From positions 57,190-121,189 of the forward strand of contig CACDAL010000002.1 of NCBI GenBank assembly GCA_902550805.1: a DNA stretch of 64,000 nt, given 5' to 3'. The position numbers and the translations under genes are program-made. Positions 30,183-38,261 of the stretch are shown here, one piece after another; positions within the stretch are counted from its first letter, which is position 1; the number at the start of each line of letters is the position of its first letter. The notes below the pieces were generated by a model, which was given only the letters and a program-made list of their open reading frames with translations, searched no databases and had not been told where the DNA came from. This DNA is from an uncultured Pelagibacteraceae bacterium (lineage in GTDB: Bacteria > Pseudomonadota > Alphaproteobacteria > Pelagibacterales > Pelagibacteraceae).

Positions 30183-32033
30183 GTGGAAAGAATAATTACA
30201 AAATCATTTGCAAGGCTAATGGGTAGAGGAATCCATAGAGGCTTTATAACTTACGAAGAATTAAATAAATCTCTTGGGAAAAGAAATTTATCATCACAAA
30301 ACTTAGAGCAGGCATTTCTTCATATCATAGATGAAAAAATAATTTTAGTTGAAAAAAAATCTGATTTTAAAATTTTAAGAAAAAAAGAATCCTCACTAAA
30401 AGATGATGGAAAGTCAATCGAAAAAAGCGATGACCCTATCAGAATGTATTTAAGAGAGATGGGGGGAGTTGAACTTTTATCTAGAGAAGGCGAAATAGCA
30501 ATTGCAAAAAGAATAGAAGCTGGAAAAGATGTAATGTTAAATGCTCTTTCTCAAAGCCCAATTACAGCAAACCAATTTTTTGAATGGAATACTAAACTTC
30601 AAAATGATGAAATTTTGGTAAGAGAAATTATAGATATAGACACCAATTATATGGAAGATGAAGATACCGGCCAAAGTGCAAAACAAAAAAGAACTGAAAG
30701 CATAGATGACGAAAAAAATAATGATGAATTAAAAGGTGGCGAAGAAACAAGTAATAACGATGACGAATTCAATCCAACTTTGGCTGCGATGGAAACCGAA
30801 ATTAAACCAAAAGTTTTACAAACGGTTCATAATCTTACTAAAGAGTATAATAAATTAATAAAATACCAAAATGAAAAAATTAATTGCGTTTTAAACTCTA
30901 AAGATTTTTCAACGTCAAAAGAAAAGAACTACAAGAAAATTGTTGAAGATATATTACAAAATATAAAATCTCTTCAATTATCTCCCGCAGTTCTAGAAGA
31001 GTTAGTTCAAAAACATTACATTGAAAATAAAAAAATAATTTCTTTAGAAGGAAATTTATTGCGATTAGCTTTAGATGCTAAAATTTCGCGAGAAGAATTC
31101 ATAAAATATTATATAGGAAATGAGATTAATCCTAATTTTAGAATTTTTTTGGACACAAACGAAACTTGGAAAAAGTTTTTCCAAAAAAACAAGGATCAAT
31201 TTAAAAATATAAGAGAAAGATTGATTGAGATAAGTCACAAACTTGGAATATCTGTAACAGAATTTAAAAAATTAGTAAGCAGAGTCCAAAAAGGCGAAAA
31301 AGAGTCAAGAATTGCAAAAAAAGAAATGGTAGAAGCGAATCTTAGATTGGTTATTTCAATTGCGAAAAAATATACAAATAGAGGTCTTCAATTTTTAGAT
31401 TTGATTCAAGAGGGCAACATTGGATTAATGAAAGCCGTAGATAAATTTGAATATAGAAGAGGATATAAATTTTCAACATATGCAACTTGGTGGATAAGAC
31501 AGGCAATAACAAGATCAATAGCAGATCAAGCTAGAACTATTAGAATTCCTGTCCACATGATAGAAACAATTAATAAAATAGTTAGAACACAAAGATTGAT
31601 ACTAACTGAATTTGGCAGAGAAGCTACGCCTGAAGAGCTTTCAAAAAAATTGAGAATGCCTCTTGAGAAAGTTAGAAAAGTTCTGAAAATATCAAAAGAA
31701 CCAGTTTCTCTTGAAAAACCTGTCGGCGATGAAGAAGATAGTAGTCTAGGGGATTTTATAGAAGACACTAAAGCGCTAGCTCCTTTGGAACAAGCAATAA
31801 AGTCTAACTTAAGTGAAGCTACTACAAAAATTTTATCAACATTAACACCTAGAGAAGAAAGAGTATTAAGAATGAGATTTGGAGTTGGCATGAATACCGA
31901 TCATACTTTAGAAGAAGTAGGTTTACAATTTTCAGTAACCAGAGAAAGAATTCGTCAAATTGAGGCAAAAGCTCTTAGGAAACTTAAACACCCGAGCAGA
32001 TCCAAACAATTAAAAAGTTTCTTAGAAAGTTAA
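30183..32033 (+). CDS. rpoD: RNA polymerase primary sigma factor RpoD
   Basis: This is the housekeeping sigma-70. The 616-residue protein starts at GTG. Visible are a region 1.1-like N-terminus, region 1.2 ([22 protein letters not shown]), an acidic non-conserved insert, regions 2.1-2.4 ending with [22 protein letters not shown] and [12 protein letters not shown], region 3, and region 4.2 with the -35 helix-turn-helix ([27 protein letters not shown]). Presence of full regions 2.4 and 4.2 agrees with the TTGACN/TATAAT promoters seen in the window. Two tRNA genes follow; the first begins 2 nt after the stop. Confidence 0.97.
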   Translation: MERIITKSFARLMGRGIHRGFITYEELNKSLGKRNLSSQNLEQAFLHIIDEKIILVEKKSDFKILRKKESSLKDDGKSIEKSDDPIRMYLREMGGVELLSREGEIAIAKRIEAGKDVMLNALSQSPITANQFFEWNTKLQNDEILVREIIDIDTNYMEDEDTGQSAKQKRTESIDDEKNNDELKGGEETSNNDDEFNPTLAAMETEIKPKVLQTVHNLTKEYNKLIKYQNEKINCVLNSKDFSTSKEKNYKKIVEDILQNIKSLQLSPAVLEELVQKHYIENKKIISLEGNLLRLALDAKISREEFIKYYIGNEINPNFRIFLDTNETWKKFFQKNKDQFKNIRERLIEISHKLGISVTEFKKLVSRVQKGEKESRIAKKEMVEANLRLVISIAKKYTNRGLQFLDLIQEGNIGLMKAVDKFEYRRGYKFSTYATWWIRQAITRSIADQARTIRIPVHMIETINKIVRTQRLILTEFGREATPEELSKKLRMPLEKVRKVLKISKEPVSLEKPVGDEEDSSLGDFIEDTKALAPLEQAIKSNLSEATTKILSTLTPREERVLRMRFGVGMNTDHTLEEVGLQFSVTRERIRQIEAKALRKLKHPSRSKQLKSFLES

Positions 32034-32035
32034 TA

Positions 32036-32110
32036 GGGCCGTTAGCTCAATAGTAGAGTACTGCATTGACATTGCAGGGGTAGTTGGAGCGTAACCAACA
32101 CGGCCCACCA
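32036..32110 (+). tRNA. tRNA-Val (anticodon GAC) with non-canonical D and T loops
   Basis: The 75-nt gene folds as a full cloverleaf with encoded CCA. The acceptor stem is GGGCCGT with ACGGCCC, the D stem GCTC with GAGT, the anticodon stem CTGCA with TGCAG, and the loop TTGACAT (anticodon GAC). The T stem is GTTGG with CCAAC. The T loop is AGCGTAA instead of the usual TTCRANY, and the D loop is AATAGTA. Positions 15, 18, 48, 54, 55 and 58 therefore all deviate from consensus, while G19 and C56 remain. It lies 2 nt after rpoD, so it is probably processed from the rpoD transcript. Confidence 0.85.
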
Positions 32111-32171
32111 TTTAACATTTATCTTTAATTGATAAGTTTAAAGAAATAATATAATTAGTGATTTAACTTTA

Positions 32172-32248
32172 GGGCCTGTAGCTCAGTTGGTTAGAGCAGT
32201 ACACTCATAATGTATTGGTCCCAGGTTCGAGTCCTGGCGGGCCCACCA
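32172..32248 (+). tRNA. tRNA with anticodon CAT (probably Ile2/lysidine type, else elongator Met)
   Basis: This 77-nt cloverleaf has acceptor GGGCCTG with CGGGCCC, anticodon loop CTCATAA, a canonical T arm (CCAGG-TTCGAGT-CCTGG) and encoded CCA. The acceptor pairs C4-G69 and C5-G68 match the features that TilS uses to choose tRNA-Ile2 for lysidine modification over elongator tRNA-Met. I therefore favour Ile2. It is not an initiator tRNA, because the 1-72 pair is G-C. It follows the Val tRNA by 61 nt. Confidence 0.9.
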
Positions 32249-32257
32249 AAGTAAAAA

Positions 32258-32848
32258 TTATCCTTTTGAAAATTCTTCTAAAGTTTTAAATAAAGCATTT
32301 ATATCTCCATCATTTGAATTTAAAATAGACATAAATTCTTCTTTTTGAGTTCTTGCCAAGCTTAGTCCCTCAATTATTAAATCTCTAATTAAAGGATTAT
32401 TAGGATTTTTTGTATAAACTCTCCAGTCAATTTTGACTTTAGGTCTTTCAGATGTGGCAACCAAAAAACTATTAACAATTGTATAATTTTTATTTAAAAT
32501 TTTTTTACTTTGAACTTCAATTTTTGGATTAGTATATTCGGATAATCTACTTGAGAAACTTTTTAAAAAATACTTTTCAAATAAAGTAAAATATTTCTTT
32601 ATTTGACTCTCATCTAAATTTTTTCTAGCAGAACCCAATGAATAAAGTCCTATTCCTTTTATATCTACTGTATCTTTAGCTATAGATTTTAATTCATTTA
32701 TCTTTTCTTCTTTTGAAATATTTTTTGAAAGAACTTGTGATGCTCTATTTACAGTGGATTGAACAAATACTTCAGGTTCAACAGAATAAACATAGCCATA
32801 GTTAAGATTAAAAAATAATAAAATTATTATAATTTTTTTTATATTCAT
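32258..32848 (-). CDS. mlaC: MlaC-type periplasmic phospholipid carrier
   Basis: MlaC shuttles phospholipids across the periplasm between MlaA in the outer membrane and the inner-membrane MlaFEDB transporter. The 196-residue protein has a signal peptide (about residues 1-22) and the Ttg2D/MlaC pattern: FVQSTVNRASQVLSKN, LDESQIKKYFTLFEKYFLKSFSSRLSEY, KVKIDWRVYTKNPNNPLIRDLIIEGLSLARTQKEEFMSIL and a terminal LFKTLEEFSKG. mlaA lies 15 nt upstream in the same direction. mlaD, mlaE and mlaF are not in this window. Confidence 0.9.
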   Translation of the reverse strand: MNIKKIIIILLFFNLNYGYVYSVEPEVFVQSTVNRASQVLSKNISKEEKINELKSIAKDTVDIKGIGLYSLGSARKNLDESQIKKYFTLFEKYFLKSFSSRLSEYTNPKIEVQSKKILNKNYTIVNSFLVATSERPKVKIDWRVYTKNPNNPLIRDLIIEGLSLARTQKEEFMSILNSNDGDINALFKTLEEFSKG

Positions 32849-32863
32849 TGGATATTTTTTGAG

Positions 32864-33679
32864 TTATTTATTATCTATCTCTTCCCAGTCGTCTTCGTTC
32901 TTATATAAAACTTCTATACTTCCTCTTTGATTATTTTCAATTTTATTTTCTCTGTCTTGTAAATATATACTTCTTACAGAGGCATAATAATCTATTGAAT
33001 TTTTTTCAAGGTTATCGAATGATTCAAGATTATCTGATCTAAAATCAATACCACTTATAGCTTTGGATGTTATATAAAGACTTTCGCTTAAAAACTCATT
33101 GTTGCCGTCTACTGCTACATTGTACCAAGGGTCACCTCCCATTACATTTGCAAAAGAGCCAGCAGTATCTCTAAGGGTTGAAGGTCCTAACACCGGAAGA
33201 ACCACATAACACCCTGGACCTACACCCCAGGCACCTAAAGTTTGACCATAATCTTCTTTGACATATTTTGGAAAACCCATTTTGTTAGCAACGTCAATAG
33301 TTCCCAATAGTCCAATTGTTGTATTCAAAACTAATCTTCCAGTATTTATAAATGCTGATTTAATGTCTCCCTGTAAAACGTTGTTAGGAATTGTTATTAG
33401 ATTAGATAAGTTTGTAACTGCATTTTTGGTACCTTTTTGAATTGGATCTGGTAAATTCCTGTAACCTTTTGCCATTGGTTTAATAATTGCCTTATCTAAA
33501 CCTTGGTTAAATGAAAATGTTACTCTATTTAATTTTTCAAAACAATCTTTTGGCTCTTTTACATTCTCTTTTTTATTTTTTTTGCTAAGCTCCAAAGCAC
33601 CATCAGAGCCAGCCATAACATATCCTACTTGAAACTGACTGAAAAAAAGTATTAGTAATATTGATAATAACTTTTTCAT
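32864..33679 (-). CDS. mlaA: MlaA/VacJ-family outer-membrane lipid transport protein without lipobox
   Basis: MlaA removes misplaced phospholipids from the outer leaflet of the outer membrane. The 271-residue protein has the VacJ core: FEKLNRVTFSFNQGLDKAIIKPMAKGYRNLP, NLSNLITIPNNVLQGDIKSA, GRLVLNTTIGLLGTIDVA and EDYGQTLGAWGVGPGCYVVLPVLGPSTLRD. Canonical MlaA is a lipoprotein. Here the N-terminus ends in VGYVMAGSDG with no cysteine, and the first cysteine is C46, outside any lipobox. It looks like a type I signal peptide cleaved near residue 23. It pairs with mlaC, 15 nt downstream. Confidence 0.9.
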   Translation of the reverse strand: MKKLLSILLILFFSQFQVGYVMAGSDGALELSKKNKKENVKEPKDCFEKLNRVTFSFNQGLDKAIIKPMAKGYRNLPDPIQKGTKNAVTNLSNLITIPNNVLQGDIKSAFINTGRLVLNTTIGLLGTIDVANKMGFPKYVKEDYGQTLGAWGVGPGCYVVLPVLGPSTLRDTAGSFANVMGGDPWYNVAVDGNNEFLSESLYITSKAISGIDFRSDNLESFDNLEKNSIDYYASVRSIYLQDRENKIENNQRGSIEVLYKNEDDWEEIDNK

Positions 33680-33734
33680 AAATTATGTTTATATTATATC
33701 CTTTATATATTTAAACATTAAATTGTTGAAAATT

Positions 33735-34460
33735 ATGCCAAATAATGTTGAAAAAATGTCAATTAATTACTCACCTAATTTTGATTTAGTCAAAAGAGGT
33801 AAAAAAAAAATAAAATACCTTATCTTTCATTATACTGGAATGAGAAGTGATAAATTGGCAATAAAGAAATTAACTAGTCAATATTCTAAAGTTAGCAGCC
33901 ATTATTACATTAACAAAATGGGCAAACTAACACAAATGGTTCCAGAACAGTATGTGGCATGGCACGCTGGATCATCTATTTGGAAAAAAGATAAATCATT
34001 AAATAAAAATTCTATAGGAATTGAAATATCAAATCCGGGACATGTTCATGGATATGAAAGTTACAATAATAAACAAATAAAATGTTTGGTAAAAATATCA
34101 AGAACTTTAATCAAAAAATATAAAATTAAAAAAAAAAATATTTTGGGTCATTCAGATATAGCTCCATTAAGAAAAAAAGATCCAGGAGAAAAATTTCCGT
34201 GGAAATTTTTATCAAAAAATAAGATAGGAATATGGCACAATATTAATTCAAGAGAATGTAAAAAATTAAGGGGAAATAGCCTTGTATTAAAAATCAATAT
34301 TTTTTTAAATCAGCTAAAAAAATTTGGTTATTGTACAAATTATTCAAATTCAAAAGAATTGAAAAAAATTATTAAAACTTTTCAAAGAAGATTCAGGCCA
34401 GAATTAGTTGATGGAAAATTAGATCAAGAATGTTTTAAAATCGTAAAATCGTTGATTTAG
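33735..34460 (+). CDS. N-acetylmuramoyl-L-alanine amidase, AmpD/AmiD type
   Basis: This zinc amidase cleaves the bond between MurNAc and L-alanine in murein fragments. The amidase_2 domain covers roughly the first 160 residues, with zinc ligands in IFHYTGMRSD, VAWHAGSSIW and GHSDIAPLRKKDPG, plus SIGIEISNPG. A C-terminal segment (KELKKIIKTFQRRFRPELVDGKLD) resembles a peptidoglycan-binding domain, which favours an AmiD-like protein over AmpD. The ATG at 33735 is preferred to a TTG at 33723. No signal peptide is evident, so cytoplasmic recycling also remains possible. It diverges from mlaA. Confidence 0.85.
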   Translation: MPNNVEKMSINYSPNFDLVKRGKKKIKYLIFHYTGMRSDKLAIKKLTSQYSKVSSHYYINKMGKLTQMVPEQYVAWHAGSSIWKKDKSLNKNSIGIEISNPGHVHGYESYNNKQIKCLVKISRTLIKKYKIKKKNILGHSDIAPLRKKDPGEKFPWKFLSKNKIGIWHNINSRECKKLRGNSLVLKINIFLNQLKKFGYCTNYSNSKELKKIIKTFQRRFRPELVDGKLDQECFKIVKSLI

Positions 34461-34494
34461 CTTACTTAATTAAGATTGAATTATGTAAAAAAAT

Positions 34495-34500
34495 TACTAT
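34495..34500 (+). promoter_or_regulatory. Candidate -10 of the RNase P RNA gene
   Basis: TACTAT ends 8 nt before the first base of the P1 helix of RNase P RNA, the right place for a start at the mature 5' region. The upstream TTGAAT (34476-34481) is too close (13 nt) to be a standard -35, so the promoter assignment is tentative. Confidence 0.3.
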
Positions 34501-34508
34501 TTTGTACA

Positions 34509-34866
34509 TGCCAGATAAATGACTTATCGCTTTAATTTATTAAAGAGGAAAGTCCGGGCTCTACAAAGACTCAGTGCCAGTTAACAGCTGGCGGGGGAAA
34601 CTCTAGGGATAGTGCCACAGAAAATAAACCGCCTTATCAAGGCAAGGGTGAAAAGGTGTGGTAAGAGCACACCGGCTAAGTTGGTAACAGCTAGCGCATG
34701 GAAAACCCCACTGGGAGCAAGACTGAGTAGAGATGACATTGTTAGAAATAACTAAAAGCAGTCTTTGGCTAGTCATCAGGGTTAGTTGCTTGAGCTTTAA
34801 AGTGATTTAAAGCCTAGATAAATGATAAGTTTAAATGACAGAACCCGGCTTATAGTTTATCTGGCA
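34509..34866 (+). ncRNA. rnpB: RNase P RNA, bacterial type A
   Basis: This is the catalytic RNA that matures tRNA 5' ends. The ends are set by the P1 helix TGCCAGATAAA (34509-34519) with TTTATCTGGCA (34856-34866). Conserved core segments are GAGGAAAGTCCGGGCT (P3-P4 side), AGTGCCACAGAAA, a GGTAAGAGCACACCGG block and the 3' ACAGAACCCGGCTTAT that closes P4. The length of about 358 nt suits type A. It is the main content of the 553-nt stretch between the amidase gene and mraZ. I see no strong T-run terminator after it. Confidence 0.95.
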
Positions 34867-34947
34867 TTTTCTAATTAATTATAATTATCAGCAAATAGTT
34901 CACATTTGTTCTCAATAATAATATTTATTTATATAAATAATTAAGTA

Positions 34948-34976
34948 TTGACGCTTGTTAATAAAACCCATAATAT
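34948..34976 (+). promoter_or_regulatory. Promoter of the division and cell-wall (dcw) cluster
   Basis: TTGACG (34948-34953), an exact 17-nt spacer and TAATAT (34971-34976) make the best sigma-70 promoter in the window. It stands 38 nt before mraZ, the first of 18 co-oriented genes. The -10 is flanked by MraZ-type repeats, so the promoter should be autoregulated by MraZ. Confidence 0.75.
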
Positions 34977-34998
34977 CCCATAAATACCCAAATATGGG
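34967..34998 (-). promoter_or_regulatory. MraZ operator: three 10-bp-spaced TGGG repeats
   Basis: CCCA occurs at 34967-34970, 34977-34980 and 34987-34990, i.e. three TGGG direct repeats on the minus strand with a 10-bp period, the known MraZ-box arrangement. A further TGGG on the plus strand (34995-34998) makes the last repeat part of the inverted repeat ACCCA-AATA-TGGGT. The -10 at 34971-34976 lies between the first two repeats, so MraZ binding would block polymerase. Direct sequence evidence is strong; MraZ autoregulation is established in E. coli. Confidence 0.8.
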
Positions 34999-35013
34999 TT
35001 AAATTTATGAACG

Positions 35014-35469
35014 ATGTTTTTATCTACGTACGAAAACAAACTGGACAAGAAAGGTAGGGTATCTGTGCCGGCTCCTTTTAGATCTTATCTATCGAGTCAG
35101 GGTTACAATGGCGCCATCTGTTATCCTTCATTTAATCATCAATGCATAGAAGTTTGGCCACAAGATAGAATAGAAAAAATTTCAAACGCAATAGATTCTT
35201 TAAATCCATTCGAGGAGAAAAAGGATTATTTTACAACATCAATATTATCTGAAAGTATAAATCTACAATTTGATAGTGAAGGTAGAATTTTACTTACATC
35301 AAAATTATTAAAACATGCAAAAATAAGAAATAGCATGTTATTTGTTGGTCAAGGAAAAACCTTCCAAATATGGGAACCAACAACTTTTGAAAAATTTAGG
35401 GTAAACGCGAGAAAAAAATCAAATATTCATAGAGCAAGCCTTAAATGGGAAAAACAATTTAATAACTAA
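35014..35469 (+). CDS. mraZ: Transcriptional regulator MraZ
   Basis: MraZ is an AbrB-fold DNA-binding protein that represses its own dcw cluster. The 151-residue protein carries two copies of the swapped-hairpin domain: STYENKLDKKGRVSVPAPFRSYL near the N-terminus and ESINLQFDSEGRILLTSKLLKHAKI in the second half. Both carry the DxxGR signature. It is the first gene of the cluster, and its operator repeats lie immediately upstream. ftsZ follows after 12 nt, which is not the usual neighbour (normally rsmH). Confidence 0.93.
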   Translation: MFLSTYENKLDKKGRVSVPAPFRSYLSSQGYNGAICYPSFNHQCIEVWPQDRIEKISNAIDSLNPFEEKKDYFTTSILSESINLQFDSEGRILLTSKLLKHAKIRNSMLFVGQGKTFQIWEPTTFEKFRVNARKKSNIHRASLKWEKQFNN

Positions 35470-35471
35470 AA

Positions 35472-35477
35472 GGGGGG
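35472..35477 (+). promoter_or_regulatory. Strong ribosome binding site of ftsZ (G6)
   Basis: A run of six Gs, AGGGGGG, ends 4 nt before the ftsZ ATG. Most genes in this window overlap or lack any recognisable Shine-Dalgarno sequence, so this is exceptional in such AT-rich DNA. It suggests that ftsZ is translated much more efficiently than its neighbours. Confidence 0.6.
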
Positions 35478-35481
35478 ATAA

Positions 35482-36936
35482 ATGACAATTAGTTTTAAAG
35501 CACCAGATATAAAAGAGTTAAAGCCAAGAATATTAGTTCTTGGAGTAGGAGGAGCTGGAGGGAATGCAATAAATGGAATGATTGATGCTGGACTTCAAGG
35601 AGTCGAATTTATTGCTGTTAACACTGATGCTCAGGATTTAAGATTAAGTAAAGCTCAAGCAAAAATTCAAATGGGTGCAAATCTTACTAAAGGTTTGGGA
35701 GCAGGTGCAAAGTTGGACATTGGACAAGCTTCTGCCGATGAATCATTAAATGATATTGTAAATGTTTTACAAGGTTCAAATATGGCATTTATAACCGCGG
35801 GTATGGGTGGCGGTACTGGAACTGGAGCAGCCCATGTTATTGCTCGAGCCGCTAAAGAATTAAATATTTTAACTGTTGGAGTTGTTACTTTGCCATTCTT
35901 GTATGAAGGCCCATCTAGAATGAGAAAAGCACAACAGGGCTTAGAAGAACTAAGAAAACATGTTGATACGATTATTGTAGTTCCCAATCAAAACTTATTT
36001 AAAATTGCAAGTGAAGAAACTACATTCGAACAGTCATTTGAACTTTCTAATGATGTTCTTTTACATGGCGTTCAAAGTATTACTGACTTGATGGTTAGAC
36101 CTGGATTAATAAATCTAGACTTTGCAGATGTTGAAACAGTAATGAGTTCAATGGGCAAAGCAATGATGGGAACTGGACAAGCAGAAGGAGAAGGAAGAGC
36201 AACTAAAGCTGCTCAGATGGCAATCGACAATCCATTGATAGATGATTATACGCTAAAAGGAGCAAAAGGATTACTCGTTAATATTACTGGTGGAAAAGAT
36301 TTAAAACTTTTTGAGGTCGATGAGGCAGTTAATAAAGTTAGATCTGAAGTTGATCCTGAAGCAGAGTTAATAATAGGAGCAATAACTGATGAAACTTTAG
36401 ATGGTACTATGAGGGTTTCAATTGTTGCAACGGCTCTAGACGGTCAACAACCAGAACCAAAATCAGTAATTAATATGGTTCACAGAATACAAAATAGAAA
36501 TCCGGGGTATACAGACTATAATAATAGTTCTTCCAATCAATCATTCACATTTACTAATCCAATTAATTCAATAATTACAAACGGAGCAAATGCTTTGAAA
36601 ATTGAGGAAGAGGTAAAAAACGAGCATTCTGAATCTTCTAATTCAATAGCAGAGGAAGATAAAGATGTTAATAATTTCTCTAATGAACAAGTAGAAAATC
36701 AATATATCGAAGATGAAATTCATACATCGGTTGAGCAAAAAGAAGATGAAATAAAATCTGAGCCTTCAAATGGCTTAGAAAATTTTGATTTTAAAGAAGA
36801 AGTATCTCCAGATCTTTTTAATTCAGAAGATACTGAAAATGCCGAAGAAACCTTTTCTTCATTTGAAAAAAATAACAATAATGAAGAAGAGGATGATTTA
36901 GAAATACCAGCGTTTTTGAGAAGACAAAAAAATTAA
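35482..36936 (+). CDS. ftsZ: Cell division protein FtsZ
   Basis: FtsZ is the tubulin-like GTPase that builds the division ring. The GTP-binding core (to about residue 315) shows [25 protein letters not shown], the tubulin signature [13 protein letters not shown], and [14 protein letters not shown] with the catalytic-loop aspartate. An acidic, Asn/Ser-rich linker of about 150 residues follows. The conserved C-terminal peptide [12 protein letters not shown], which binds FtsA and other anchors, ends the protein at residue 484. The position is unusual: between mraZ and rsmH rather than after ftsA. Confidence 0.97.
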   Translation: MTISFKAPDIKELKPRILVLGVGGAGGNAINGMIDAGLQGVEFIAVNTDAQDLRLSKAQAKIQMGANLTKGLGAGAKLDIGQASADESLNDIVNVLQGSNMAFITAGMGGGTGTGAAHVIARAAKELNILTVGVVTLPFLYEGPSRMRKAQQGLEELRKHVDTIIVVPNQNLFKIASEETTFEQSFELSNDVLLHGVQSITDLMVRPGLINLDFADVETVMSSMGKAMMGTGQAEGEGRATKAAQMAIDNPLIDDYTLKGAKGLLVNITGGKDLKLFEVDEAVNKVRSEVDPEAELIIGAITDETLDGTMRVSIVATALDGQQPEPKSVINMVHRIQNRNPGYTDYNNSSSNQSFTFTNPINSIITNGANALKIEEEVKNEHSESSNSIAEEDKDVNNFSNEQVENQYIEDEIHTSVEQKEDEIKSEPSNGLENFDFKEEVSPDLFNSEDTENAEETFSSFEKNNNNEEEDDLEIPAFLRRQKN

Positions 36937-36954
36937 TGTTCTTCAAAAAAATAA

Positions 36955-37959
36955 ATGAATGCCACCATAAATCTGGAAAAAAAACATTTTCCAGTTCTGC
37001 TAAATGAATTAATTAGCATTATTTCCCCTCTTTATGGTGGCTCATTTATCGATTGTACATTTGGCCAAGGTGGTTATTCAAAAAAAATATTAGAAAATAA
37101 AAATAATAAAGTAATAGCTTTAGATAGAGATAAAGATGTTTATCTTTATGCAAAAGAATTAGTAAAAAATTACAAAGAAAAATTCAAATTTTATAATTTA
37201 AAATTTTCGCAAATAAATAATATTAATTTAGAGAATGAAAAAATCAAAGCGGTGATTTTTGATTTGGGTTATTCAATGAATCAAATAAAAAATTTCAATA
37301 GAGGATTTTCATTTGAAAGCAAAGGAAAACTAAATATGAAGATGGGAATAAATGAGTTTTCTAGTCACGAAGTAATATTAAATATGAGTGAAATAAATTT
37401 ATATAAAATATTCAAATTTTTTGGGGAAGAAAAATATTCAAAAATTATAGCAAGAAAAATAATTAAAACAAGAAATACCAAAACAATTAATACCGAAGAC
37501 CTTGTTAAAATAATTGATAGTGTAAAAAAATTTAAGTACTCAAAAAAAAATAATTCTACTAAAGTTTTTCAGGCTTTAAGAATATTTGTTAATAAAGAAG
37601 TTAGTGAATTAATATATGGTTTAATAGGAGCCTTTAACACATTGCCAATCGGAGGAATGTTAGCAGTAGTAACATTCCATTCATTGGAAGATAGAATAGT
37701 GAAGTTTTTTTTTAAAAATTACTCTGAATCAAAAAATTCATCTAGATATATTCCGGAAAAAAAAGAAAATGTAAAATGTTTTAAATTAAGTCAAAAAAAA
37801 CCAATAATTCCAAGTTTTGAAGAAATAGAAAAAAATCCACCTTCAAGATCAGCTAAATTAAGATATGTTATAAAAGTTAATGATCAATGCAACTTTGATG
37901 AATTTATAAACAAATTTAAACACTTAACTGATATTGAAGATTTAAAGTTTGATAAATGA
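36955..37959 (+). CDS. rsmH: 16S rRNA (cytosine-1402-N4)-methyltransferase
   Basis: RsmH (MraW) methylates C1402 in the decoding centre of 16S rRNA. The 334-residue protein shows HFPVLLNELISII, the methyl-donor loop FIDCTFGQGGYSKKIL, AVIFDLGYSMNQIKNFNRGFSF (the canonical DLGVSS reads DLGYSM here), ALRIFVNKEVSEL and the C-terminal VVTFHSLEDRIVKFFF with SRSAKLRYVIK. It keeps its standard dcw place before ftsL and overlaps it by 4 nt. Confidence 0.94.
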   Translation: MNATINLEKKHFPVLLNELISIISPLYGGSFIDCTFGQGGYSKKILENKNNKVIALDRDKDVYLYAKELVKNYKEKFKFYNLKFSQINNINLENEKIKAVIFDLGYSMNQIKNFNRGFSFESKGKLNMKMGINEFSSHEVILNMSEINLYKIFKFFGEEKYSKIIARKIIKTRNTKTINTEDLVKIIDSVKKFKYSKKNNSTKVFQALRIFVNKEVSELIYGLIGAFNTLPIGGMLAVVTFHSLEDRIVKFFFKNYSESKNSSRYIPEKKENVKCFKLSQKKPIIPSFEEIEKNPPSRSAKLRYVIKVNDQCNFDEFINKFKHLTDIEDLKFDK

Positions 37960-38261
37960 AAAAATTTTGGTTTCTAACTCCTGTTATTTTATTAATTATT
38001 TCAACTACAGTTACGAAAAATTCTACAAAACAACTTGATAAAAAAATATTTGAAATAAATGAAAATATTAGGGTTTTAAAGGATAAACATGAATTAGTAA
38101 TGCTCGAATATAGCTATCTAACTTCTCCAAAAAAACTAACAGATTATCAAAAAAAATATTTTGATGATGAACTTTTTCAGATTGATATAGAAAATTTAAA
38201 TTGGATTGAGATTCAAAATAATGAAGTAGAAATAAAAAAAATTGCAAATAATAATGAATGA
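37956..38261 (+). CDS. ftsL: Cell division protein FtsL
   Basis: FtsL is a small bitopic divisome protein that forms a coiled coil with FtsB and helps activate FtsWI. The 101-residue product has one membrane segment at about residues 4-19, then a heptad-like stretch (KQLDKKIFEINENIRVLKDKHELVMLEYSYLTSP) and a short periplasmic tail. Sequence conservation in this family is weak. The call rests on the layout and the position between rsmH and ftsI, with 4- and 8-nt overlaps. Confidence 0.85.
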   Translation: MKKFWFLTPVILLIISTTVTKNSTKQLDKKIFEINENIRVLKDKHELVMLEYSYLTSPKKLTDYQKKYFDDELFQIDIENLNWIEIQNNEVEIKKIANNNE

